Below, piece after piece: positions 9,313-16,744 of a stretch of 64,000 nt of DNA; positions within the stretch are counted from its first letter, which is position 1; each line of letters starts with the position of its first letter. Source of the stretch: Bifidobacterium subtile (lineage in GTDB: Bacteria; Actinomycetota; Actinomycetes; Actinomycetales; Bifidobacteriaceae); NCBI RefSeq assembly GCF_000741775.1, contig NZ_JGZR01000008.1, positions 62,001 through 126,000 on the forward strand, written 5' to 3'. A program made the position numbers and the translations under genes. A model generated the notes under the pieces. It did not search any database, had not been told where the DNA came from, and was given only the letters and a program-made list of their open reading frames with translations.

Positions 9313-9705
9313 GCGGCCCCTCCTGAACTGTTGAATGTGAATTGTTGAATGCCGTCACCGTGACGATGCGCGCGAACCACCTTCAGCCTTCATACGCCTG
9401 CAGTTATGCATGTAATCCAGAGTGCGCCGACTTCGGCAAGCCTGTTTCGCCCACCCTATCCCCATCACGGCCGATCATCAACTTCTTCGCTAAGGGATAA
9501 GACCTTCATGCCCGCCGGTATTCTGGAAGCATATACACCAATATGCGGCACATGCATTGGTCCATGAATCCAGGTCGATGCCAGATGTGAATCGCGGCAA
9601 CCGCGTGCTCCTGCACATGCGCCTCGGCAATGGCATATCTCAGCCAAGACGCCTCGCACAGCCCGCATTGACAACCCGGCACTGCTGCCAACGAAGGAGA
9701 CAACT
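9313..9705. other. Divergent intergenic region, importer operon and oxidoreductase
   Basis: About 390 bases between divergent genes. It should hold both promoters. I see a short palindrome GTCACCGTGAC (9353-9363) and the AAGGAG site of the oxidoreductase near 9694, but nothing else I can support. Confidence 0.4.
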
Positions 9706-11124
9706 GTGACATCACCAACATCAACGAATAAGCGCCCATACGACTATGATGTGATCGTCATCGGCAGCGGCCCGGTCGGCGAGAATGTGGCCGATTATGC
9801 GACGAAGCAAGGTGCCAAGGCGGCAGTCATCGAATCCGAACTGGTCGGCGGAGAATGCTCGTATTGGGCATGCATGCCATCGAAGGCGCTTTTGCGCAGC
9901 GCCGACGCGATCCGCGCAGCACGGCGGCTGCCCGGCGCACGCGAAGCGATCACCGGCGACATCGACGTTTCTGCCGTGCTGCGCAGACGTTCGTCGTTCA
10001 CCAGCGAATGGAAGGATGACGGCCAGGTATCGTGGCTTGAATCCGCGGGCATCGAACTGATTCGAGGCTACGGCCGGTTGACCGGTCCCCACCGGGTCAT
10101 GGTGGGCGAACGTACGTACACGGCAGGCGCGGTTGCGCTGGCGACCGGCTCGGTTCCGGTGGTGCCGGATATTCCAGGTCTCGCTCAGTCGGCTCCTTGG
10201 GGCACCCGCGAGGCGACCGCCGCCGAGCATATTCCCCCGCGACTGATCGTGCTCGGCGGCGGACCGGCCGCGCTGGAGCTGGCGTTCGCCTTTTCCTCGC
10301 TCGGCTCGCAGGTCACAGTGCTGGCCCATAGTGCCCTCCTGCGGCACGAAGAGCCGTTCGCAGGCGAATATCTCAGGAAAGCGATGGAAGACGATGGCAT
10401 TGGCATACGCTGCGACACCACACCGGCACGCGTCGAGCGAAACGAGAGCGGCTTGGTCACCGCAACATTGGACGACGGCGAGCGCATCACGGCGGAAGAG
10501 ATTCTGGTGTCCACCGGACGACGGCCGAATACCGACGACATCGGCCTTGACAGCGTTCATCTCGGCGCGAAGCTTGCGGTGGATGACACGATGCTGGTTC
10601 GGGGCACCGACTGGCTGTACGCGGTCGGCGATGTGAACGGCCGCGCACTGCTCACTCACCAAGGGAAATATCAGGCGCGGGCTGCGGGCGAGGCCATCGC
10701 GGCTCGCATCCAGGGCCGACCGGTTTCGAACGAGCCATGGGGCCGGCATGTTGCCACGGCCGACCATGTAGCCGTTCCCCATGTGGTGTTCACCGATCCG
10801 CAAGTGGCGAGCGTCGGGCTCACTGAGGATCAAGCGCATAGCAAAGGGCTGCGCATACGGGCCGTCGATTATGATCTCGGCGCAGTCGCCGGCTCCTCCC
10901 TGCACGCCGATGGATACACCGGACGCGCGAAAATCGTCGTCGACGAAGAACGCCATGTGATTGTCGGCGCGACATTCGTTGGCCAGGATGTCGCGGAATT
11001 GCTGCAGTCTGCGACGATTGCGATTGTGGGCGAGGTCACGATCGACAGATTGTGGCATGCCGTTCCTTCGTACCCGACGATCAGTGAGATCTGGCTCAGG
11101 CTGCTCGAAGCCTACGGACGGTGA
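9706..11124 (+). CDS. FAD-dependent pyridine nucleotide-disulfide oxidoreductase
   Basis: 472 residues with a GTG start behind GAAGGAG. An N-terminal FAD site (VIVIGSGPVGENVAD), the redox cysteines C51 and C56 (GGECSYWACMPSK), an NAD(P) site (LIVLGGGPAALELAFAFSSLG), the second FAD motif (LYAVGDVNGRALLTHQGKYQAR) and a dimerisation domain ending in HAVPSYPTISE are visible. This is the class of dihydrolipoamide, mercuric and mycothione reductases. The neighbours include no 2-oxoacid dehydrogenase, so a general thiol or quinone reductase is more likely than lipoamide dehydrogenase. Substrate unknown. Confidence 0.88.
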   Translation: MTSPTSTNKRPYDYDVIVIGSGPVGENVADYATKQGAKAAVIESELVGGECSYWACMPSKALLRSADAIRAARRLPGAREAITGDIDVSAVLRRRSSFTSEWKDDGQVSWLESAGIELIRGYGRLTGPHRVMVGERTYTAGAVALATGSVPVVPDIPGLAQSAPWGTREATAAEHIPPRLIVLGGGPAALELAFAFSSLGSQVTVLAHSALLRHEEPFAGEYLRKAMEDDGIGIRCDTTPARVERNESGLVTATLDDGERITAEEILVSTGRRPNTDDIGLDSVHLGAKLAVDDTMLVRGTDWLYAVGDVNGRALLTHQGKYQARAAGEAIAARIQGRPVSNEPWGRHVATADHVAVPHVVFTDPQVASVGLTEDQAHSKGLRIRAVDYDLGAVAGSSLHADGYTGRAKIVVDEERHVIVGATFVGQDVAELLQSATIAIVGEVTIDRLWHAVPSYPTISEIWLRLLEAYGR

Positions 11125-11260
11125 ACGAATTCATCGCAGGCCGCTCTGCGCCTAGCGTGACACGGCTCGAACTGGGGGGGACTGGAATAGTCTCTTTTCG
11201 GCCCTTTACTCCCCCAGCAGGACCCCACTTCACGCGACATGCTCCTTGCTCTCGTGATGC

Positions 11261-11848
11261 TTATTCGAACTGCATCGTCGCGATTTTGGCGAGATGCCGT
11301 TTGCGCTGCTGGGGCGTGGACGCGGTGATGCCGCCGAAGTTGATCCAGCGCCGATGCTGCATGCCGAGCTGCTTGAGCGTCTGGTTGATGAAGATCCGTT
11401 TGACGCCGTCGCCAAGGAACAGGCGGAAGAAAAGCGTCGGTGAGGTGGATGTGGTGAGCACGTAGGTGTGCTTGATGTTGGTCAGCTCCCCTTGGACGCC
11501 GAAGCGGCCTATCGTGTGGCTCAGTCCCTCGCCCTCCTTCATCACCTTGTCGATGAAGCCTTTGAGCATGCCGGGAATCGAATTCCACCAGATCGGCGTA
11601 ATAAACACTGCCGTATCGGCCCTGCGCAGCATGCTCAGATAGGCGCTCACCTGTGGGTCGTGCGTGTCGCCTTCATGGAACAGCCGCAGCTCCTCGGCGT
11701 CGTAGGCGGGATTGAAACCTTCGTCGTGCAGATCGATGACATGCGTCTCGTGGCCCTGTTCGTTCAGCGCCTCGACGACGGTGCGCAGCACGGCATGATT
11801 GAAACTTCGCTCATACGGATGACAATAGATAACGACTACGTTGCTCAT
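11261..11848 (-). CDS. NAD(P)H dehydrogenase (quinone), flavodoxin fold
   Basis: 195 residues from the ATG at 11848 (AAAGGAG upstream). N-terminal VVVIYCHPYERSFNHAVL and the WWNSIPGMLKGFIDKV motif are typical of the KefF/MdaB/YwrO flavodoxin-like family, which reduces quinones with FMN or FAD. It lies 76 bases downstream of a TetR regulator on the same strand, so it is probably its target, giving a redox- or drug-inducible pair (inference). A longer in-frame extension to 11995 runs into the regulator and is rejected. Confidence 0.88.
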   Translation of the reverse strand: MSNVVVIYCHPYERSFNHAVLRTVVEALNEQGHETHVIDLHDEGFNPAYDAEELRLFHEGDTHDPQVSAYLSMLRRADTAVFITPIWWNSIPGMLKGFIDKVMKEGEGLSHTIGRFGVQGELTNIKHTYVLTTSTSPTLFFRLFLGDGVKRIFINQTLKQLGMQHRRWINFGGITASTPQQRKRHLAKIATMQFE

Positions 11849-11924
11849 AGCAGCTCCTTTGTTGCGGTTGTTGGTTTGTCGTAGTTGCTGGTTGCGAATG
11901 AAGGAACGTTTGGATATCGGCAGC

Positions 11925-12698
11925 TCATTTGGCTGCGTGTTTGCGTGCATCCGGCGGCGGCGAAGGCGCCGAAGGTTCTGGAGATGGTTTGCCAAGCAGT
12001 CGCATCAGCGCTTCGCGAAGCATGCTTGCGTCGTACTCCGCGACGCCTCGCATGATGAGATTGCCATAGCCTTGGATGAACGCCCATATCTGCACAAACA
12101 GCTGCTTCGGATCGACGGATGCATCGTAGCGTTCGCATAGTCGAGCGCATATGCCGAGCAAGGTGGCGAGAAAGCGCGGCGTTTCGACTGCGCCGGGCTG
12201 CTTTGTTGCCATGCCGTACAACGGCCCGAAGAAAAGAAATTCCACGCCATACGGGTCGTCGCGCATCAACTGCAGCAGCCTATCCGCGATTCCCAAAAGG
12301 ATTTCGACATTGCTATCTGCGGCGTCGCTGCCTGCATTGACATTGCTGGCGGCACCCCTGTCTTCAATGTCGTCATGGTCGCCATCACTTGCGACATCAC
12401 TCGTTGAGATATCGCTGATTGCCGTATTGCCGCTCGCGGCAACGCTACCGCCGGATGGCCTTTCGCCCTTATCCGCAACTGAGGGCACAACCGCATCGTT
12501 GATAATCTGCGACATCTCATAGCCTGCAGCGTTCAACAGCTCTTCTTTGGACTCGAAATGCCGGTACACCGAGCCGGTCGTCAGCCCGAGCTCCGCCGCA
12601 AGCGAGCGTAACGATACCTGCCCATACCCGTGCTCGCGTATGTCGCGAACCGCCTGGTCGACAATGCGCTTACGGGTTTCGCTGCCTCGTGCCGTCAT
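11925..12698 (-). CDS. TetR-family transcriptional regulator
   Basis: 257 residues. The N-terminal TetR helix-turn-helix is clear (RKRIVDQAVRDIREHGYGQ and SVYRHFESKEELLNAAG). The ligand domain belongs to the type ending in a WHG-like helix (FLFFGPLYGM). Between them, about residues 78-130 form an Asp/Ser/Ala-rich low-complexity insertion (SDGDHDDIEDRG) not normal for the family. A tandem palindrome sits directly upstream, consistent with autorepression. Likely also controls the downstream NAD(P)H dehydrogenase. Confidence 0.9.
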   Translation of the reverse strand: MTARGSETRKRIVDQAVRDIREHGYGQVSLRSLAAELGLTTGSVYRHFESKEELLNAAGYEMSQIINDAVVPSVADKGERPSGGSVAASGNTAISDISTSDVASDGDHDDIEDRGAASNVNAGSDAADSNVEILLGIADRLLQLMRDDPYGVEFLFFGPLYGMATKQPGAVETPRFLATLLGICARLCERYDASVDPKQLFVQIWAFIQGYGNLIMRGVAEYDASMLREALMRLLGKPSPEPSAPSPPPDARKHAAK

Positions 12699-12711
12699 GA
12701 AGCCTCCAAAC

Positions 12712-12742
12712 GATAACAGTGTTATCTGATAACACTGTTATC
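12712..12742. promoter_or_regulatory. Tandem palindromic operator of the TetR gene
   Basis: Two 15-bp palindromes, GATAACAGTGTTATC and GATAACACTGTTATC, lie one base apart, so the full 31 bp is also near-perfectly palindromic. It begins 14 bases upstream of the regulator start. This is what a site for two TetR dimers looks like. Confidence 0.8.
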
Positions 12743-13341
12743 GTAACATACTTTTGCCCCATTGCAGATTTTGCAGCATTCGAGCTCTCTGCACTTTGCC
12801 GCACATGGTCGCGTATGTATTATTGCAGCGCGTAGCTCACGGCGTTTGCCCAACTGATATGGGATCGCAACTGCTTCGCGGAATCAATTAAGCAGATTCA
12901 CGGGAAACATGCAGTCGCATGCGCCGAATCGGTCATACGTCAATGCTCAAGAATGGCGTCATTCCGCCAAAACAGTGTCTGCGGAATGTGCAGGAACGTG
13001 CTGGCTACTTTGCCAAGTGCTTAATAGACGAAAAAACTGCTTAATAAGCGTTGCTCCAGGGCTGTTATCAGCATAATGGTCGTTTCCACGCTATGGCTGT
13101 TCAGTACAGACTGTTCAACACGTCTATTAGGCAGTTTTTTCGTCTATTAGGCAGATGCGAAAGTATATGCTCCCTGCGCCCATTGCCCGATGCCTGCAAT
13201 TCCGCCATTCCTGAATGCAAGACGACGGTGCGGAGAAGCTTGTTCGAGCAGTCCTGCACCGAAATGTGCCTAATAAATGACGAATAGTGCGTTCATAGGG
13301 TAAAACAATGGCGAAGCATCAGGGATTCAGGCACGATGAAG
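12743..13341. other. 600-bp gene-free region with inverted paired CTAAT motifs
   Basis: No credible gene. The first part is featureless. From 13018 to 13155 there is a structured element annotated separately, and a further single motif copy (CCTAATAAAT) at 13269-13278. The ORF at 13051-13287 simply reads through this element and has no family resemblance. Confidence 0.6.
13018..13155. repeat. Inverted paired-motif element, locus A
   Basis: The left arm has CTTAATAGAC at 13020-13029 and CTTAATAAGC at 13040-13049, exactly 20 bp apart around an A6 tract. The right arm has GTCTATTAGG at 13122-13131 and 13142-13151, also 20 bp apart around a T6 tract. The arms are reverse complements over about 27 bp with two C/T differences, which would be G-U pairs in RNA. 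The same architecture recurs at 57159-57601. Confidence 0.75.
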
Positions 13342-14544
13342 TCAGGACGCTTGCGTCGTCAGCGCCAAAGTGTGCTCCACATCGCCGGCAAGCGCCGCCT
13401 TGAGCTCGTCGATGCCGTCGAACTTGATCTGCGGACGCAGGAAGCCGGCGAACTCGACCCGCAGCATATGCCCATACAGATCGAGCTGCTTGTCGGTTAT
13501 GGCATAGGCTTCCACTACGCGCTCGTTGATTCCGGTTGCCTCGCTGAAGGTCGGCTTGGTGCCGATGGATATGGCTGCGGGCCAGCGCCATGCGGAGTGC
13601 GCGGACAGGCGCATTTCTTCGCTCGGAGCTGCGAGCTCATCGGATTGCCCAGGCTTGCCCAAATCGACCACCCACCCGGCGTAGACGCCATCAACGGGTA
13701 TATAGCCCTCGACGGACTGGCCGAGATTCGCCGTGGGGAAGCCAATACGGTCGACGCCGCTGCTTTCGCCATGCACCACCGTGCCCTCGATGCCGTGCAG
13801 ACTCCCGAGCACCTGATTCGCGGCCTTGATGCGCCCTTGCGAGAGCAGGTAGCGCACGTTGGACGAGCTCCACACGCGCACTTTGCGGCCCTGATGGTCC
13901 TTGCTCCATGCGCGCAGCTCGGCCTTGGTCATGCCGTCGGTCGGGTCGGCGGGTTCTCCCGGACCAAGCGGCGCCTGCGGAACGATGTCGGCCGGGACGC
14001 GCACGTAGCCTGGGCCTCGATCGCCCACGACATCCAGTTCGAACACGCCGGTGGCCTGGGCAAGGTTCTCGATGGCCTTGACGTCACCGGTGCGGTTCGC
14101 GCCCATAGCGGCGTCCGCGCCCAGTACGATCGTGCGCATGCCGAGCTTGCCGACCAGCTGACCGAGGAAGAAACGGAATGATTTCGCGGCGAAGGCCAGC
14201 GAGTAGCGCACGACCAGCACCTGGTCGATGCCCAGCTCGCGCATCACGCGTATGCGCTGGCTGGCCGAGGTCAGCGCCCCGGTATCGCGGAAGTCGGGGC
14301 CCGGCTCGCTGTTGTGGTGCGTGGCGGCGTAATGATGCACGACGCCCGGGCGCGGGTCGAACATGATGACCACGGAGAAGGATTTGGTTGCCTTGGCTAG
14401 CTGAACCACCCGCTCGATTACCCCGCGATGGCCCAAATGCATGCCGTCGAATCCGCCGACCGTGACCACGGCTTTCTTGGTTTTGCTTAAGGTGGGCCAG
14501 TCGACCAAGCCGTTAGCGTCAGGTGTCAAAGTGGTGATATTCAT
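13342..14544 (-). CDS. ribF: Bifunctional riboflavin kinase / FAD synthetase
   Basis: Makes FMN from riboflavin and then FAD. The FAD synthetase domain is N-terminal, with the nucleotidyltransferase motif VGGFDGMHLGHRGVIE near residues 29-44. The riboflavin kinase domain is C-terminal, with GFPTANLG and VVEAYAITDKQLDLYGHMLRVEFAGFLRPQ. 400 residues is a little longer than usual; an Ala/Pro-rich linker (residues about 195-215) and an insertion after VDLGKPGQSDELAAP account for it. Lies 44 bases after truB in the nusA-infB-rbfA-truB-ribF order. Confidence 0.95.
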   Translation of the reverse strand: MNITTLTPDANGLVDWPTLSKTKKAVVTVGGFDGMHLGHRGVIERVVQLAKATKSFSVVIMFDPRPGVVHHYAATHHNSEPGPDFRDTGALTSASQRIRVMRELGIDQVLVVRYSLAFAAKSFRFFLGQLVGKLGMRTIVLGADAAMGANRTGDVKAIENLAQATGVFELDVVGDRGPGYVRVPADIVPQAPLGPGEPADPTDGMTKAELRAWSKDHQGRKVRVWSSSNVRYLLSQGRIKAANQVLGSLHGIEGTVVHGESSGVDRIGFPTANLGQSVEGYIPVDGVYAGWVVDLGKPGQSDELAAPSEEMRLSAHSAWRWPAAISIGTKPTFSEATGINERVVEAYAITDKQLDLYGHMLRVEFAGFLRPQIKFDGIDELKAALAGDVEHTLALTTQAS

Positions 14545-14588
14545 AAGTCCTCGTCAAGTCGTGTACCGGCGTCAACAATACCAGCGAA

Positions 14589-15707
14589 TCAATCCGCAGG
14601 GAAGACGGCCACCGGCTTGGCGATGCCTGCGTCGGCGTCGCCAGCCGGCTCGAGAATCGCGATCACCTCGCCACTGGGCTGCACGTATGCGGCCGTCGGC
14701 GCATCAATGCGCACGTGCACCTCGATGCGCCTGCCGAAGCGCAGGTCGCGAGCCTGCGCCTCGGTTATCGCGATGCTCGGCATAGCGGCCTTCGCCGCCT
14801 CAAGCATCGGCATCGCGCATGAACGCAATCCGTCCGCGTCACAGTCGAATACTGCCTTGTTGCGCGTGACCTCGTGGCCTTCCCGGCCGATGTAGGTTCT
14901 GGCGACAGCGCGGGCAGGCATAACATGCGGCGCAGTGACATCGAAATCGCCGATGCGGGTGCGGCGCAAAGCAGTCAGGTGCCCGCCGACGCCGAGTTCG
15001 CGCCCGAGGTCGCGGCCAAGAGCGCGTATATAGGTGCCTGCCGAGCAGGTGACCCGCACGTCAAGGTCGATCAGATTGCCATGCGGAGCTGTTGTCGTTC
15101 CCGGCGCCGCCGTTGCGGTTTCCGGTTCCGCCGCTGCCGCCGTCCGTGCTCTGAAAGCTGTTTCAGGAGCTGGACTCGCAGTCGTGCTGGACACTCGTCG
15201 CATGTCAAGAACGTCGAAGGCGCTGACCGTAATCGACCGGGCTTTCAGTTCGACGTCCACGCCTTGCCGAGCAAGGTCGTAGGCGCGTTTGCCGTCGATT
15301 TTGATGGCGGAGTAAATGCTTGGCACTTGGTCGATCACACCGATGAAACGCTCCCGAATGACCTGCTCAATCGTTGCTTGGTCGATCGACTCGCAATCAG
15401 GCAGCGGATCAGCCGCAATCGGCTCGCCTTCGGCGTCGTCGGTCGTCGTCGCCACGCCCAGCCGAATCGTCGCCTCGTAGGTCTTGTCGTGCCCCACGAT
15501 GACATTGAGCAGCCGCGTGGCGTGGCCAAATCCAACGATCAGCACGCCGGTGGCCATCGGGTCAAGCGTTCCGGCGTGTCCGACCCGCTTGATGTGCAGC
15601 ATCGAACGCACCGCAGCCACCACGTCATGGCTGGTCACGCCCCGTGGCTTGTCGATGACGAGGAGGCCGGAACCGAGCTGAGACGTTGGAGCCATGCCCC
15701 GGCTCAC
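14589..15707 (-). CDS. truB: tRNA pseudouridine(55) synthase B
   Basis: Forms pseudouridine 55 in the tRNA T-loop. LLVIDKPRGVTSHDVV and the catalytic HAGTLDPMATGVL (Asp nucleophile) are visible, as is a C-terminal PUA-like part. At 372 residues it is long: an Ala/Thr/Pro-rich stretch (about residues 175-212, with EPETATAAPGTTTAP) is inserted in the catalytic domain. The GTG at 15707 overlaps the rbfA stop as GTGA; the ATG at 15695 is an alternative that removes four residues. Confidence 0.93.
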   Translation of the reverse strand: MSRGMAPTSQLGSGLLVIDKPRGVTSHDVVAAVRSMLHIKRVGHAGTLDPMATGVLIVGFGHATRLLNVIVGHDKTYEATIRLGVATTTDDAEGEPIAADPLPDCESIDQATIEQVIRERFIGVIDQVPSIYSAIKIDGKRAYDLARQGVDVELKARSITVSAFDVLDMRRVSSTTASPAPETAFRARTAAAAEPETATAAPGTTTAPHGNLIDLDVRVTCSAGTYIRALGRDLGRELGVGGHLTALRRTRIGDFDVTAPHVMPARAVARTYIGREGHEVTRNKAVFDCDADGLRSCAMPMLEAAKAAMPSIAITEAQARDLRFGRRIEVHVRIDAPTAAYVQPSGEVIAILEPAGDADAGIAKPVAVFPAD

Positions 15708-16471
15708 GCTTCGCGCACCGGCAGCGAACCAGAATCGGCATCGTTGCCCGCAGCATTCTCGTCCATGGTGTCGTCAGCGACCGTATCGTCGGAATCGGAG
15801 TCGACTTCGCCGAAGCCCTCATCCTCGCTCACGGCATTGTCATCCGCGTCGCCATTGGCGCCTAAGCTATCTGCATCGGCGCTATCGTCAATGCTGTCGC
15901 TATCTAGGTCGTCGAAATCAACACCGCCGATCGCGCCGGCGAAACCGGCTCCGTAGCCATCGGCACCGTCAAAGCCGCCGAATCCACCGGCATCATCGGA
16001 TTCGTCGAATTCATCGCCGGATTCGTCATCCGCTGGTTCGTCGCCGTGCCGATAGGGGTCTTCCTCCCCGGCATACCGTGCGTTGGCACGCGCCTTGGCG
16101 AGTTCCTCATCGCGCTTGCGGGCCGCAGCGAGGATGTCCTCGATCTCGTGCGCCTCGCTGGGCACCTCGTCATAGATGAACTGCAGCTCCGGCGTGAGCC
16201 GCAGCCCGGCCTTCGCGCCGACGGCAGCGCGCAGCCGGCCCTTGGCCTGCCGCAACGCCTGGGTGGCGCGCTTGCGCTCCCCTTGCTCCTTGCCATCGTC
16301 GCCCAGCTGGGTCCAGAAGACCCGGGCAAGCTGCAGGTCGTTGGTGACCCGCACCTCGGTGATGGTCACATTCTCCAAGCGCTTGTCATGCAACTGGGTC
16401 TCGATGGACGCAGCGATAACGCGCTGAACGAGTTTGGCAATACGCGCCGCCCGAGGATTAGTTCCCGCCAT
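15704..16471 (-). CDS. rbfA: Ribosome-binding factor A with acidic tail
   Basis: 30S maturation factor. The KH-like core (residues 1-130) shows RIAKLVQRVIAASIETQLHD and ITEVRVTNDLQLARVFWTQLG. The C-terminal half (about 140-255) is strongly acidic, with repeats of DDESGDEFDESDDAGG and DDLDSDSIDDSADAD, far longer than the usual 120-130 residue protein. The tail may be a disordered extension. Coupled to truB by a 4-base overlap. Confidence 0.93.
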   Translation of the reverse strand: MAGTNPRAARIAKLVQRVIAASIETQLHDKRLENVTITEVRVTNDLQLARVFWTQLGDDGKEQGERKRATQALRQAKGRLRAAVGAKAGLRLTPELQFIYDEVPSEAHEIEDILAAARKRDEELAKARANARYAGEEDPYRHGDEPADDESGDEFDESDDAGGFGGFDGADGYGAGFAGAIGGVDFDDLDSDSIDDSADADSLGANGDADDNAVSEDEGFGEVDSDSDDTVADDTMDENAAGNDADSGSLPVREA

Positions 16472-16558
16472 ATCAATTCCTTACATAGAGGGCATCAAGA
16501 TTATTGAACCAAAAAGATCAGAGGGCTTTTATTCCCCTCCACAAACACCATCGCCAAC

Positions 16559-16585
16559 CGTTCATGCATACAGTAAAATGAACGG
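16559..16585 (-). promoter_or_regulatory. Hairpin upstream of rbfA
   Basis: CCGTTCAT (16559-16566) and ATGAACGG (16578-16585) form a short inverted repeat between the infB terminator hairpin and rbfA. A weak stem; it could be a leader or operator element for the rbfA-truB-ribF unit. Confidence 0.35.
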
Positions 16586-16621
16586 CATTTAATCCATAAA
16601 GGGACTCTCTATGAAAAACGA

Positions 16622-16715
16622 GCTGCGTTTGGAAAGGAGGGGCATTGTCAGACCGTATGACCGGCCGAGCGGCTTTGGAGCGTGTCGGACAATGCCCCTC
16701 CTTTCCAAACGCAGC
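16622..16715 (-). terminator. Very long perfect hairpin after infB
   Basis: A perfect 28-bp stem (16622-16649 with 16688-16715) with a 38-base loop, 30 bases downstream of the infB stop. On the minus strand it is followed by TCGTTTTTC, so it can act as an intrinsic terminator. The stem is much longer than normal and the arms contain an AAAGGAGGGG Shine-Dalgarno-like string. Confidence 0.75.
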
Positions 16716-16744
16716 GGATAACCTACACAGTCACCGCTAACGGA

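Noticed and set aside
9721-11058. 445-codon minus-strand frame opposite the flavin oxidoreductase
   Set aside because: Shadow of the oxidoreductase frame in high-GC DNA; the plus-strand protein has all cofactor motifs.
13018-13155. CRISPR array or tRNA-like element
   Set aside because: The motif copies are inverted pairs with 20-bp period, not direct repeats with unique spacers, and no cas genes or cloverleaf are present.
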